Origin: a virus
IMG/VR virus record: IMGVR_UViG_3300031974_002598
Coordinates: 1-46,877 of that record
Strand: one strand, 5' to 3'
Length of the DNA: 46,877 bases
Every line of letters begins with the position of its first letter. The stretch's first letter is position 1. Below the pieces are notes generated by a model, which did no database searches, had not been told where the DNA came from, and saw only the letters and a program-made list of their open reading frames with translations. The translations under genes and the position numbers were made by a program. Of the stretch, positions 15,337-25,257 are shown piece by piece.

Positions 15337-17040
15337 ATGAGTTGGAAAAAATACTTTACGCCTGTTGACAACAGTGGTTTACCACTAAATGTACAACCAG
15401 CGGACAATATGGGAGACGGCGTAGGTGTGGCTAGTAGCCGTTATGCTAGTTGGCTACCAGAAGTATATGCAGGTTCACCTAACAGACTTATCCGTTACAT
15501 GCAATATGATAACATGGACGGAGATTCCGAAATCAATGCCGCATTAGATACTATTGCAGAATTTGGTACACAAGAGGACGATTATACTGGTCTTCCGTTC
15601 AGTATTGAATATTCAGAAGATCCTTCAGACACTGAAAGCAAAATTATCAGCAAAACATTGCAACAGTGGTGTAACTTAAACCAGATTTACAAACGTGCAT
15701 TCAGAATATTCCGTAACACAATCAAATACGGAGATCAGATTTTTATCAGAGACCCAGAAACATACGAACTCTACTGGGTAGATCCTGCCAACGTGGAAAA
15801 AGTTATTGTAAACGAAAGCGAAGGCAAAAAAATTGAAACATACTTTATCAAGAACCTAGATCCTATTTTCCAGGAGCAAATTGCTACAGACGTAGCACCT
15901 ATGCATGCAAGACCATTTGGCAGTGGACAAGGTATTACAGGCATCATGAGTCCTACAAATGCAGGCAACGGTGGCAGTTATTTAACTGGTGCAATTGACG
16001 GTGTTGATCAGGGCATTCCAGTCAGTGCTGAACACATTGTGCATATCAGTTTAACGGAAGGTATGGACGGTGCTTGGCCATTTGGTGTAAGTATTTTAGA
16101 ACCTATTTTTAAAGTATTCAAACAAAAAGAGTTATTAGAAGATTCAATTATTATATACAGAGTGCACAGAGCACCAGAAAGACGTGTGTTCTTTATTGAT
16201 GTAGGTAATATGCCTCCTCACAAAGCCAGCCAGTATTTAGAGCGTATCAAATACGAAGTACAGCAAAAACGTATACCAGGCAAAAACAAAGATGGTCAAA
16301 GCATAGCAGACAGTGCTTATAACCCAATGAGCATGCTGGAAGATTACTTCTTTGCACAAACAGCAGATGGCAGAGGTAGTAAAGTAGACACACTACCAGG
16401 CGGTGAAAACCTAGGACAAATTGACGATTTACGCTATTTTAACAACAAGTTATTAAGAGGTTTAAGGGTACCTAGCTCATACTTGCCTACAGGTCCAGAA
16501 GACGGTTCCGCTGTATATAATGACGGCAAAGTGGGTGTTGCATACATTCAAGAGTATAGATTTGCCAAGTATGTAGAGCGTTTACAGAAGCAAATCCAAG
16601 AAGATCTTGACAGAGAATTCAAGATGTTCCTCAAACACAGAGGCATTGAAATAGATCCAGGCAACTTTTATATACAATTAAACAAGCCAATGAACTTTAG
16701 TTCATACAGAGAAATACAGTTAGAAACAGAAAAAGCACAACTGTTTAACCAAGTACAAGCAATACCATACATGAGTAACCAGTTTAAACTTAAGAAGTAT
16801 CTGGGACTAACTGATGAAGAAATCAGAGAAAATGAAGAATTATGGCGTCAGGAAAATGATGTAAATAAAGCATCAATGCCAGGCGCAGTAACAAACCAAG
16901 CAGGTTTAGGCAGTATAGGAGTACGTCCTATGCCAGATGCTGATGTTAATTTAGATGTAGAACCTGATATGTCAGACATTGTAGACCCTGCTATGGATGC
17001 CGAAGGTGGTGAAATACCGCCTGAAGGAGGTAATTTATAA
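15337..17040 (+). CDS. gp20: Portal vertex protein gp20
   Basis: 567 residues, near the T4 gp20 length (524). Recognisable segments are RYASWLPEVYAGSPNRLIRY near the N-terminus, GDSEINAALDTIAEFGTQED, YELYWVDP, EHIVHISLTEG, RVHRAPERRVFFIDVGNMPP, LPGGENLGQIDDLRYFNNKL and FKMFLKHRGI. All are typical of T4-like portals, which form the dodecameric DNA channel at one capsid vertex and nucleate head assembly. It starts the canonical head-gene run 20-core-21-22-23. Its stop overlaps the next ATG by one base. Confidence 0.95.
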   Translation: MSWKKYFTPVDNSGLPLNVQPADNMGDGVGVASSRYASWLPEVYAGSPNRLIRYMQYDNMDGDSEINAALDTIAEFGTQEDDYTGLPFSIEYSEDPSDTESKIISKTLQQWCNLNQIYKRAFRIFRNTIKYGDQIFIRDPETYELYWVDPANVEKVIVNESEGKKIETYFIKNLDPIFQEQIATDVAPMHARPFGSGQGITGIMSPTNAGNGGSYLTGAIDGVDQGIPVSAEHIVHISLTEGMDGAWPFGVSILEPIFKVFKQKELLEDSIIIYRVHRAPERRVFFIDVGNMPPHKASQYLERIKYEVQQKRIPGKNKDGQSIADSAYNPMSMLEDYFFAQTADGRGSKVDTLPGGENLGQIDDLRYFNNKLLRGLRVPSSYLPTGPEDGSAVYNDGKVGVAYIQEYRFAKYVERLQKQIQEDLDREFKMFLKHRGIEIDPGNFYIQLNKPMNFSSYREIQLETEKAQLFNQVQAIPYMSNQFKLKKYLGLTDEEIRENEELWRQENDVNKASMPGAVTNQAGLGSIGVRPMPDADVNLDVEPDMSDIVDPAMDAEGGEIPPEGGNL

Positions 17041-17243
17041 TGAGATTGAACGAATTTTACAATCCAGAAAACGATAGACTTGAACAACGTAAACAAGAAG
17101 ATACCAGAAAAAGCAAATTAACTCTTGAAGAGCTAAATAAGTTACGCAAATACAGAGATATCAAAAAGGCAGAAGAGATTGAGCACGAAAAGTTTGCAAG
17201 AACAATGTACTCAGCACCTGCCGCAGATAACACTGGTATTTAA
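17040..17243 (+). CDS. Small charged protein in the head gene cluster
   Basis: 67 residues, strongly charged and helical (DRLEQRKQEDTRKSKLTLEE, then a KYRDIKKAEE segment), with no cysteines or membrane segments. It overlaps the gp20 stop by one base and has a good GGAGG site inside the gp20 end. By position, between portal and protease, it may be a minor prohead core component equivalent to one of the T4 gp67/gp68 pair, but I do not recognise the sequence itself. Confidence 0.6.
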   Translation: MRLNEFYNPENDRLEQRKQEDTRKSKLTLEELNKLRKYRDIKKAEEIEHEKFARTMYSAPAADNTGI

Positions 17244-17301
17244 GTTTAGTTTTTAGTAGATAATACCAGAAACTAAATAAAAATTAAGAAATCGCTCAAA
17301 A

Positions 17302-17374
17302 TCTAGCCATTTCTGGCTAGAATTCACTCACCTTCTATAAGTATAATTGTGGACAGATGTATATCGCGTCTGTC
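17302..17374 (+). promoter_or_regulatory. Structured leader with late-like promoter before the core gene
   Basis: Within the 164-base gap before 17408 there is a perfect 8-bp hairpin at 17302-17321 (TCTAGCCA, loop TTTC, TGGCTAGA). The late-like box TATAAGTA is at 17336-17343, one base off the T4 consensus, and a 6-bp stem lies at 17352-17357/17369-17374 (GACAGA/TCTGTC). TATAAT at 17342-17347 overlaps the late box and could instead be a sigma70 -10. TAGGAGG precedes the ATG. The first hairpin could also attenuate transcription from gp20. Confidence 0.5.
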
Positions 17375-17407
17375 TAAATTAATCTTAGTACTTTATAGGA
17401 GGCCACA

Positions 17408-18235
17408 ATGTCAGAATCACGTACTAAACTAGAACAGATTCTAGAGCTCCTCTTAGCAGAAGAAAACGAAAAAGCAGAAGAAATGCTACACGAGTTTGTA
17501 GTAGACAAAGCTCGCTCAGAATATGAGAGAGTGCTTGATGAATCAGATGCTGAGGACTTAGAAGAAGACGAAATTGATGAAACAGTAGAATCAGAAGATG
17601 AAGCGGTTGAAGAAGCCGAAGAATCAGAAGAGGAAGCAGTTGAAGAATCAGAAGAAGCAGTTGAAGAATCAGAAGTAGATTTTGAAGAAGCAATTGAAGA
17701 TTTACCAAGCGAAGATTTCGAAGATGAAATCCGTAGCGACGAAGACGAAATTGAAAATGCTGAGTCAGGCTTAGAAGAAGAAGAAGGCGAAGACGAAGGT
17801 GATGAAGATCTCGAAGACAAAGTTGACGAGTTAGAATCAGAACTTGAAGATCTCCGTGCAGAATTTGAAAAACTTCTTGCTGACGAAGACGGCGAAGAGC
17901 CAGCAGACGACGTGGACATGGAAGAGCCATTGGACATGGGCGACGAAGGCGAAGAAGAAGAATTTGAATCAGTTGAATACGATTTAGACGAAGATGCAGA
18001 AGAAGCAGACGAAGTTGTTGAAGAAGCAACTAAGTTGAGTGATGCAGTAGCGGCACCAAAAGGCGGCGAAGCAGACAGCAACGAGTCAATGCTTACTAAA
18101 GCACCTAAGAAAACTACTGTAAGCGGCGCTGGTAAGCCAGTACATGCTAAAGACGGTGGTGAAGGCGCTAAAGGCGATTCAGCAAAAGATCACACACCTA
18201 CAGACAACATCAAAGTTGAGCCTAAAAAGGCATAA
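17408..18235 (+). CDS. Highly acidic prohead core protein
   Basis: 275 residues. The centre (about residues 40-210) is almost entirely E, D, A, S and V, with 21-base tandem repeats encoding EEAVEES units around 17620-17680. The N-terminal 40 residues look like a helical interaction segment (LEQILELLLAEENEKAEEML) and the C-terminus is basic and Gly/Lys-rich (KGDSAKDHTP). The position between gp20 and gp21 and the acidic character fit a T4 gp67/gp68-type core protein, which is degraded by the gp21 protease during maturation. It is much longer than either T4 protein. SD is TAGGAGG. Confidence 0.65.
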   Translation: MSESRTKLEQILELLLAEENEKAEEMLHEFVVDKARSEYERVLDESDAEDLEEDEIDETVESEDEAVEEAEESEEEAVEESEEAVEESEVDFEEAIEDLPSEDFEDEIRSDEDEIENAESGLEEEEGEDEGDEDLEDKVDELESELEDLRAEFEKLLADEDGEEPADDVDMEEPLDMGDEGEEEEFESVEYDLDEDAEEADEVVEEATKLSDAVAAPKGGEADSNESMLTKAPKKTTVSGAGKPVHAKDGGEGAKGDSAKDHTPTDNIKVEPKKA

Positions 18236-18253
18236 TTGTAGGAGTAACTGACT

Positions 18254-18880
18254 ATGGCACGAAAACTTTACGAATATATGGCGGCAGACCAAGCAGGTCT
18301 GAAATTGATGGAATCCGAAGATGGCAAAGATCTGTTTATGGCAGGACTTTTTATCCAGGGTGACGTCCAAAATCAGAACGGCAGAGTTTACCCCAAAAGT
18401 GAAATTCAACGTGCTGTAGAAAGTGTTAGAACTAGATTGAGCAAAGGCGAAACTGTGTTGGGAGAATTAGACCATCCAGAAGAGCTTCAAATTAACCTAG
18501 ATCGTGTTAGTCACATTATTACAGATATGCACTGTGATGATGCGAACGGTATGGGTAAATTGAAAATCATAGACACACCAATGGGTAATATTGCAAGAGC
18601 TTTATTAAAAGCAGGAGCAAAACTGGGCGTTAGTAGTAGAGGCAGTGGTAATGTTAATGAATCCGGTAAGGTTTCAGATTTTGACATTGTAACTGTCGAC
18701 ATTGTGGCCCAGCCCAGTGCACCAGATGCATATCCTAAGACAATCTATGAGAGTTTGTTTAACATGAGAGGCGGAGAAGCAATTCACAGAGTTGCTTCAG
18801 CCGTAACACACGAAAAAAGTGCAGAAAAACATTTGATGAAAGCAATCACTACTTTTATCGATGAACTTAACAAAAAGTAA
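18254..18880 (+). CDS. gp21: Prohead core protease gp21
   Basis: 208 residues, T4 gp21 length (212). Herpesvirus-protease-like S/H residues are visible: the histidine in GELDHPEE and the serine in GVSSRGSG, with NGRVYPKSE upstream and FDIVTVDIVAQPSAPDAYP downstream, all conserved in T4-like gp21. It cleaves scaffold and capsid proteins at (L/I)xE sites after prohead assembly and itself is part of the core. Followed 13 bases later by gp22, with TAGGAG sites before both. Confidence 0.93.
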   Translation: MARKLYEYMAADQAGLKLMESEDGKDLFMAGLFIQGDVQNQNGRVYPKSEIQRAVESVRTRLSKGETVLGELDHPEELQINLDRVSHIITDMHCDDANGMGKLKIIDTPMGNIARALLKAGAKLGVSSRGSGNVNESGKVSDFDIVTVDIVAQPSAPDAYPKTIYESLFNMRGGEAIHRVASAVTHEKSAEKHLMKAITTFIDELNKK

Positions 18881-18893
18881 GTAGGAGACTACT

Positions 18894-20006
18894 ATGGCAG
18901 TGACATTTAATGAGTTACTTGAAGGAACTGAGCTTTCGGAAGAAGTGCGTGGTTCTATTCAAGAAGCATGGGAGAGTAAACTGTCTGAAGCAAGAGAAGA
19001 ATTAACTGCTGAACTCCGTGAGGAGTTTGCTCAGCGTTACGAACATGACAAAGGTCTTATTGTGGAAGCAATGGACAATTTCATTAGTACTAAAGTTGAA
19101 GCAGAAATTGCAGAACTTGCAGAAGATAGAAAAGCTCTTGCAGAGCAACAAGTTAAGTATCGCAAGGCTGTCAGTGAACATGCAAAACTTCTTGATAAAT
19201 TTGTAACTGAAATGGTTGCAAAAGAAGTCAAGGAACTTAGAGCAGACCGTAATCGTGTTGCCGAGCATGTCGGCAAACTTGATGAGTTCGTAACTGAGCA
19301 ATTAGCAGAAGAACTTAAAGAGTTCCACGAGGACAAGAAAGCCCTAGTTGAGCAAAAAGTCAAAATGGTACGTGAAGGCAAGAAACAACTTGCTGAAGCG
19401 AAAAAAGACTTCATTTCTAAAGCCGCTGATAAGGTCGAAGGCGTTATCAACCGTGTTATTACTAATGAAGTTAAGTCATTTAAAGACGACATTACAGCCG
19501 CTCGCGAAAACGACTTTGGACGTAGAATTTTCGAAGCATTCGCAACTGAGTATAACACATCATACTTAAACGAAGCCAAGGAAATTAAAAAAGTCCAGAA
19601 AGAACTAGCCAAAGTGGAAAAAGCCCTTAACGAATCTAAGCAAGCGATTGCTGAGAGGGAAGAAGCAACTAAATTAGTTGAGTCAAAATTAAGAGTTGCT
19701 GAAGACCGTTATGCTCGTAAAGAGACACTTAATAGTCTTTTAGCACCATTAGGCAAAGAGAAGAAAGAAATTATGTCTGATTTACTCGAAAGTGTGAAAA
19801 CAGAGAAGTTAGAAGAGTCCTTTAACAAGTACTTGCCTAGCGTTCTTAACGAAGAAGCACCAAGAGCAAAGAAGGCAATCACAGAATCAGTGACAAAAGA
19901 ACACACTGGTAATAAGAAGGCACCTGTCCAGGCAGAGGCCGATGACAACACGGAGAGTGTTGTTGAAATTAACACGATCCGTAAATTAGCCGGACTTTCA
20001 AAATAA
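18894..20006 (+). CDS. gp22: Major prohead scaffold protein gp22
   Basis: 370 residues, overwhelmingly charged and helical with repeated 'AEHxxKLxxFVTExxAxEVKEL' style heptad segments (about residues 75-170), the expected form of the T4 gp22 core scaffold. It directs gp23 shell assembly and is then degraded by gp21; several LxE tripeptides, for example LSE near residue 15, could be cleavage sites. Lies between gp21 and gp23 in the T4 order. Confidence 0.88.
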   Translation: MAVTFNELLEGTELSEEVRGSIQEAWESKLSEAREELTAELREEFAQRYEHDKGLIVEAMDNFISTKVEAEIAELAEDRKALAEQQVKYRKAVSEHAKLLDKFVTEMVAKEVKELRADRNRVAEHVGKLDEFVTEQLAEELKEFHEDKKALVEQKVKMVREGKKQLAEAKKDFISKAADKVEGVINRVITNEVKSFKDDITAARENDFGRRIFEAFATEYNTSYLNEAKEIKKVQKELAKVEKALNESKQAIAEREEATKLVESKLRVAEDRYARKETLNSLLAPLGKEKKEIMSDLLESVKTEKLEESFNKYLPSVLNEEAPRAKKAITESVTKEHTGNKKAPVQAEADDNTESVVEINTIRKLAGLSK

Positions 20007-20021
20007 TAGGAGTTTAATAAA

Positions 20022-21161
20022 ATGGCAAATTTATTTGAAAGCAACTGGTCCGCAACCAAAGATGCGTTGATGGAAGGTCTTAGTGGCCAACGTCAAAAAA
20101 CTATGGATGTGGTACTCGAAAACGCAAAGCGTCATTTGTCAGAGGCCGCAACCGCAGGTAGCACAGGTGCAGGTTCAGTAGCAACTTTAAACAAGGTTAT
20201 GTTACCTTTGATCCGTAGGGTTATGCCTTCCGTGATCGCAAACGAACTAGTTGGCGTTCAGCCAATGACTGGTCCAGTAGGACAAATCCACACACTTAGA
20301 GTCCGTTATGCGGAATCAGGTGGTGGCGCAACAGCAGGTGATGAGGCATTAAGCCCATTCAAACTTGCTTCTACATATGCAGGCTCTCCAGATGCTACGG
20401 CAACTGCTGAGGGTACTCCAGGTAGAAAAATGTCAATCCAAATCTTAAAAGAAACTGTCGAAGCAAAGACAAGACGTTTAAGTGCTAGATGGACATTCGA
20501 AGCGGCACAAGATGCAGAAGCAATGCACGGTGTTGACGTTGAAGCAGAAATCATGCAAGCTCTTGCACAAGAGATTGTTGTTGAAATCGACCAAGAAATT
20601 ATTGGTTCGCTTCGCTCATTAGCAGGCGCAGGTACAACTTTAGACTTTAGTTCTTTAAGTGGTACAAGTGTTTACGTTGGTGACCGTCACGCGGCATTAG
20701 CAATCGAGATCAACAGAGCGGCTAACAGAATCGCGGCTAGAACAAGACGCGGCGCTGGTAACTACGTTGTTGTTTCTCCAGAAGCGTTAACAATCCTCCA
20801 GAGTGCAAGCACATCAACATTTGCTCGTACAACTGAAGGTTCATTTGAAGCGCCTACAAACACTAAGTTTGTTGGTACATTAAATGGTACAGTTAAAGTA
20901 TTCGTAGACAACTACGCGGCTGACGGTACTAAAGTACTTGTTGGTTACAAAGGTTCAAGCGAAACTGACGCTCCTGCGTTCTACTGCCCATACATTCCAT
21001 TAATGAGCACAGGTCCAGTTATGGATCCTGCAACATTTGAGCCAGTAGTGAGCTTCATGACCAGATATGGTTACAAAGAGCTTACAAATACTGCTTCATC
21101 GCTCGGTAATGCGGCAGACTACGTTGATGCTATTACATTAGCAAACGTTGCATTCCAGTAA
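20022..21161 (+). CDS. gp23: Major capsid protein gp23
   Basis: 379 residues. Motifs characteristic of T4-like gp23 include LIRRVMPSVIANELVGVQPM, RKMSIQILKETVEAKTRRLSARW, AEIMQALAQEIVVEIDQEI and the C-terminal PVVSFMTRYGYKEL. HK97-fold shell protein. A gp21-type cleavage site LSE/A is present at residues 39-42, which would remove a ~41-residue N-terminal peptide (T4 cleaves after residue 65). It is much shorter than T4 gp23 (521), lacking much of the insertion domain region. An intrinsic terminator follows directly. Confidence 0.95.
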   Translation: MANLFESNWSATKDALMEGLSGQRQKTMDVVLENAKRHLSEAATAGSTGAGSVATLNKVMLPLIRRVMPSVIANELVGVQPMTGPVGQIHTLRVRYAESGGGATAGDEALSPFKLASTYAGSPDATATAEGTPGRKMSIQILKETVEAKTRRLSARWTFEAAQDAEAMHGVDVEAEIMQALAQEIVVEIDQEIIGSLRSLAGAGTTLDFSSLSGTSVYVGDRHAALAIEINRAANRIAARTRRGAGNYVVVSPEALTILQSASTSTFARTTEGSFEAPTNTKFVGTLNGTVKVFVDNYAADGTKVLVGYKGSSETDAPAFYCPYIPLMSTGPVMDPATFEPVVSFMTRYGYKELTNTASSLGNAADYVDAITLANVAFQ

Positions 21162-21186
21162 GAATTACTTTTTACAGGAGAAAGAG

Positions 21187-21211
21187 CCCCACCTTGTGTG
21201 GGGTTTTTTTT
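21187..21211 (+). terminator. Intrinsic terminator after gp23
   Basis: 6-bp stem CCCCAC (21187-21192) / GTGGGG (21198-21203), five-base loop, then eight T residues. Closes the head gene transcript. Confidence 0.9.
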
Positions 21212-21227
21212 GACTTTTTGCTTTTCG

Positions 21228-21236
21228 GATAAATAG
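21228..21236 (+). promoter_or_regulatory. Late promoter for the first fibre gene
   Basis: GATAAATAG, 17 bases after the terminator T-run and 36 bases before the ATG at 21272. An inverted repeat GCAAC-AA-GTTGC (21244-21255) lies in the leader. Confidence 0.7.
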
Positions 21237-21271
21237 TTACATAGCAACAAGTTGCATACAGGATATTATCG

Positions 21272-24200
21272 ATGGCAAACAAACGTACCTATATTAATGC
21301 TGATGAAGAACTGATTATTCAGGGTAAACTTACCATTGAAGGAAATGTAGTTCAGAAACAATATGTAAATACTTTAACATTCACTGAAAACAAATTTGAG
21401 GGTGATGTATTAGTAATTAACAGTGATGGTGTAAATGCAAACGGCACTAGCACAACAGGACAACTTACACTAAGAAGCGGAACAACAGACGGAACTTTAC
21501 AATTTTCAGATTCCAACACCACTCTTGTTGTAAGCCATGATGTAAAAGCACCTACTTTCTTGGGCAACATTCATATGCCCGTTGCCAGAAACTTCAGCAT
21601 TAGTGGAGACGGCTCCGCAACACCACAACCTTTTGACGGTACAGGAGATATTGACTTACCATTAGTATTAGCAACTGTAAACACAGATGTTGGTAGTTGG
21701 GGAGATGCCAGCACAGTCCCAACATTTACTGTAAACGGAAAAGGTTTAATTACTGGCGCAAGTGAAAATGCAATTAGTATTACCTCTGGTAACATTACAG
21801 ATTTTGTTACGGCAGTTAGAGGTAATGTAAGCCATGCAGACGCTGGCGGTGACGGATCATTCAGTTATGATAGTGCAACTGGTGTGTTCACATACACCGG
21901 ACCTAGTTTAGCAGAAGTACAAGCCAGAATAGATAACTCAGCGGCAAACGTAAGAGCACATATTAGTGTTACTGATGCAGGCGGCGATGGTTCATTATCA
22001 TACAGTAGTTCTACTGGTGTTATAACTTATACAGGCCCAAGTCTTGCAGAAGTACAAGCCAGAATAGATAACTCAGCCGCTAATGTTAGAGCACATTTTA
22101 GTGCAAGCAACGGTGTAGATTACAACAGTGCAACTGGCGCATTCCAAGCCGTAGAAACGGAGATACAACACGACAGTTTAGATGGTTTTGTTGCAAACGA
22201 ACACATTGACCATAGTGGTGTTGATATTATTGCAGGAAACGGTCTTGTAGGTGGTGGTGACATCACTGCAAGTAGAACATTAAATGTTGTAGGCGGCGAT
22301 GGTATCACTGCTAATGCAGACGACATTGAAGTTGATAGTACAGTTGTTAGAACGTCAGGTAACCAAACTATTGCAGGTGATAAAACATTCACAGGCACAG
22401 TAGATTTAAGTGGTGCAAGTGTCCCAGGCTTTACTATTGACGGTGAATTATCTGTAACAGGTAACGTTAACTCGCTTAACTATGTGGATTTACAAGTACA
22501 GAATTCAGAAATTATATTAAACAGTAATGTAGCAACAGCTCAAGATGCAATTATTAAAAATGAAAGAGGTTCTACAGGAACTGACACATATTTAAAATGG
22601 GACGAAGGTTCAACCAGATGGCAGTTTAGCAATGACGGTAGCACAGACAATAATATGCTACTGCTCACAGACTTTAGTGCTACTGGTAATATTACATATA
22701 ATAACACAACTGGTGTTATCGGTCAAAGTTTAACAACAGATGATGTTACAGAAGGAACAAATTTATATTATACTACTGCTAGAGCACAAACAGATGCACA
22801 GGCAGTTAGCATTAACAACGTTGTAGAAGATACAACACCGCAACTGGGTGGTACACTTGATCTTAATGGACAAACCATACAAGGAGATCTACTACCAAGT
22901 GCAAACATAACATATGATTTAGGTAGCAGTTCAGCAAGATGGAACGACCTTTACTTAAATGGTTCTACACTTTATTTGGGTGATGATGTTCTCAGTATTG
23001 CAGGCGGCAAATTACAATTTAACAGTTCAAACGTTGTTGTTAGTGGAGAGAACTTGGATATTGCAGGTACTCAAACCTTTACAGGCGAGTTAGTAATTCC
23101 TGCAACATCAGCAACAGCAAACGGTGCAATTTATTATGATAATGTAACTGGCGAAGCATACATTTATGTTAGTGGCATGGCCAAGAAAATTACTCCTGCT
23201 GTAGACGCAGGTGACGTTGAAGGTGTTGGTGCTAGTGGTATAGGCGTATATGCAGGTACCAGAGTTTCAGGCAATGTTACATATCATGGCATTAAGAGCT
23301 TAAACAGTGGAACATACACTGGTATTAGTGAAAGTGCTAATGTTATCACAATAGATGGTAATGCTACTGCTATACGTGGATTAGTAAGCAGTAACGATGC
23401 AGGTGGTGATGGTTCATTCAGTTACAATAGTTCAACAGGTGTGTTTACATACACTGGACCAAGTGCAACAGAAGTCAGAAGCCACTTTAGTGCAGGCACA
23501 GGCATCAATATTGCAGGCGGTGTAATTTCCAGTACTGTGGCAGGATTTACTGGATTTGATTTAACCACAGACTCTGGTGCTGGTAGTGCTCACACTGTTA
23601 ACAGTGGTGAGAATGTTACACTTCAGGGTGGTACAAATATCACAGTAACAAACACTGGCAATGTTATCACAATCAGAAACGACAATGCGGCAGATATTGA
23701 AAGTGTTACTGCTGGCTCAGGTTTAACTGGCGGTGGTAATTCAGGAGCACTTACATTAAACATTGGTGCCGGTACAGGTATTACTGTAAACCCAGACAAT
23801 GTGGCTGTAGACATGAGTGCGTTTAGCACAACAGATTTAACTGAAGGCACAAATTTATATTACACTGACACCAGAGCAGATGCAAGAGTAGACGCAGGCT
23901 TTAGTTCAAAAGATACTGATGATTTAAGTGAAGGGTCAAACTTATATTACACTGATGCAAGAGCAAGAGCGGCAGTTAGTGCCACAGGTGATCTAAGTTA
24001 TAATGCTTCAACTGGTGTATTCAGTTTCACAGAGAGAACTGATGCAGAAGTTAGAGGACTTATCAGTGCTACTGGTAATATTAATTATAATAGCACAACA
24101 GGTGTCATCAGCGAAAGTTTAACAACTACTGATATTGACGAAGGCGATAATTTATACTACACTGATGCAAGAGCCAGAGGTGCAATCAGTGTAAGTGGTG

Positions 24201-25249
24201 ATTTAAGTTATGATTCAGCAACTGGTGTAATTAGTTTTACAAACGATGCTGGTGACATAGAAAGTGTTGGTGCAGGATCAGGCTTAACAGGTGGCGGCAC
24301 TTCAGGTGCAGTAACACTCAATGTTGGAGCAGGCGCCGGCATCACAGTAAATGCTGATAATATCGCACTAACAAGCGGTGTTGTTACAGCAAGTACAAAA
24401 GGCTCAGCAAGCAAAACAGTTACAGCAACAGTTGATACTTATGGTCGTGTAACAGCATTAAGCGATCAAGACATTGCAATCACCAGTGGGCAAGTTTCAG
24501 GTCTTGCAAGCTCAGCAACAACAGACACAACAAACGCAACAAATATTAGCTCAGGCACACTGGCAAGTGCTAGACTTCCAGATCTAACAGTGGCAGACTT
24601 TGGTGCGGCGGCTATTCAAACTGGTGCAGAATCATTTAGTGATAGTGATTCAATCCTTATGACAGCGGCGGCAGTACAAGATAAAATCGAAAGTTATGGC
24701 TACAGCACAACAACCGGTGATATCACAGAGGTTGGTGCAGGTACTAATTTAAATGGCGGAGGCACAAGCGGTTCAGTTACACTTAACCTGGATACCACAT
24801 TAACAGGTATGACTGCGGCCACGTTTAGTGGTACTGTTACTGCTAATTTGTTCAGTGGTACTGCTACAAGTGCACGTTATGCTGACTTGGCTGAGAAATA
24901 CGAATCCGATGGTAACTATGAAGCAGGCACAGTGGTTGTGTTTGGTGGCGAAGCAGAAATTACTATAACAGATCAAGAAAATGATCACAGAGTAGCAGGT
25001 ATTATATCCACAGACCCTGCATACATGATGAACTCAGAAGCAGACGGACAATATGTAGCATTACGTGGTAGAGTACCGTGTAAAGTTATTGGTCCTGTTA
25101 AAAAAGGCGATGTACTAATCACTTCAAACAGACCAGGATTTGCAATGGCTTCAGATCAACCACACTTTGTAAGTGCAAGTTGTATCGTAGGTAAAGCACT
25201 GCAATCTCTCGATTCCCCAACAGAAGGCGTTATAGAAGTAGTAGTTTAA
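21272..25249 (+). CDS. Large fibre/adhesin-like virion protein with repeats
   Basis: 1325 residues. The central part is built from recurring units: GLTGGG-SGAVTLNVGAG blocks, 'GTNLYYTTARAQ' blocks and 'SYNSTTGVISFT' blocks, the usual beta-structured shaft repeats of marine T4-like phage fibres. The first ~100 residues (INADEELIIQGKLTIEGNVV) look like an attachment domain. The last ~170 residues from ARYADLAEKYES onward form a compact domain that is nearly shared with the gene at 28188, probably a trimerisation or intramolecular chaperone domain. Receptor contact is inferred from gene type and position after the head genes. Single-gene transcription unit with its own late promoter. Confidence 0.8.
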   Translation: MANKRTYINADEELIIQGKLTIEGNVVQKQYVNTLTFTENKFEGDVLVINSDGVNANGTSTTGQLTLRSGTTDGTLQFSDSNTTLVVSHDVKAPTFLGNIHMPVARNFSISGDGSATPQPFDGTGDIDLPLVLATVNTDVGSWGDASTVPTFTVNGKGLITGASENAISITSGNITDFVTAVRGNVSHADAGGDGSFSYDSATGVFTYTGPSLAEVQARIDNSAANVRAHISVTDAGGDGSLSYSSSTGVITYTGPSLAEVQARIDNSAANVRAHFSASNGVDYNSATGAFQAVETEIQHDSLDGFVANEHIDHSGVDIIAGNGLVGGGDITASRTLNVVGGDGITANADDIEVDSTVVRTSGNQTIAGDKTFTGTVDLSGASVPGFTIDGELSVTGNVNSLNYVDLQVQNSEIILNSNVATAQDAIIKNERGSTGTDTYLKWDEGSTRWQFSNDGSTDNNMLLLTDFSATGNITYNNTTGVIGQSLTTDDVTEGTNLYYTTARAQTDAQAVSINNVVEDTTPQLGGTLDLNGQTIQGDLLPSANITYDLGSSSARWNDLYLNGSTLYLGDDVLSIAGGKLQFNSSNVVVSGENLDIAGTQTFTGELVIPATSATANGAIYYDNVTGEAYIYVSGMAKKITPAVDAGDVEGVGASGIGVYAGTRVSGNVTYHGIKSLNSGTYTGISESANVITIDGNATAIRGLVSSNDAGGDGSFSYNSSTGVFTYTGPSATEVRSHFSAGTGINIAGGVISSTVAGFTGFDLTTDSGAGSAHTVNSGENVTLQGGTNITVTNTGNVITIRNDNAADIESVTAGSGLTGGGNSGALTLNIGAGTGITVNPDNVAVDMSAFSTTDLTEGTNLYYTDTRADARVDAGFSSKDTDDLSEGSNLYYTDARARAAVSATGDLSYNASTGVFSFTERTDAEVRGLISATGNINYNSTTGVISESLTTTDIDEGDNLYYTDARARGAISVSGDLSYDSATGVISFTNDAGDIESVGAGSGLTGGGTSGAVTLNVGAGAGITVNADNIALTSGVVTASTKGSASKTVTATVDTYGRVTALSDQDIAITSGQVSGLASSATTDTTNATNISSGTLASARLPDLTVADFGAAAIQTGAESFSDSDSILMTAAAVQDKIESYGYSTTTGDITEVGAGTNLNGGGTSGSVTLNLDTTLTGMTAATFSGTVTANLFSGTATSARYADLAEKYESDGNYEAGTVVVFGGEAEITITDQENDHRVAGIISTDPAYMMNSEADGQYVALRGRVPCKVIGPVKKGDVLITSNRPGFAMASDQPHFVSASCIVGKALQSLDSPTEGVIEVVV

Positions 25250-25257
25250 CAAAAAAC

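Noticed and set aside
17374-18081. Long minus-strand ORFs opposite the acidic core gene (Ser-rich and Leu-rich proteins)
   Set aside because: They are low-complexity reflections of the GAA/GAT-rich plus-strand codons, without ribosome sites; the plus-strand gene fits the head cluster.
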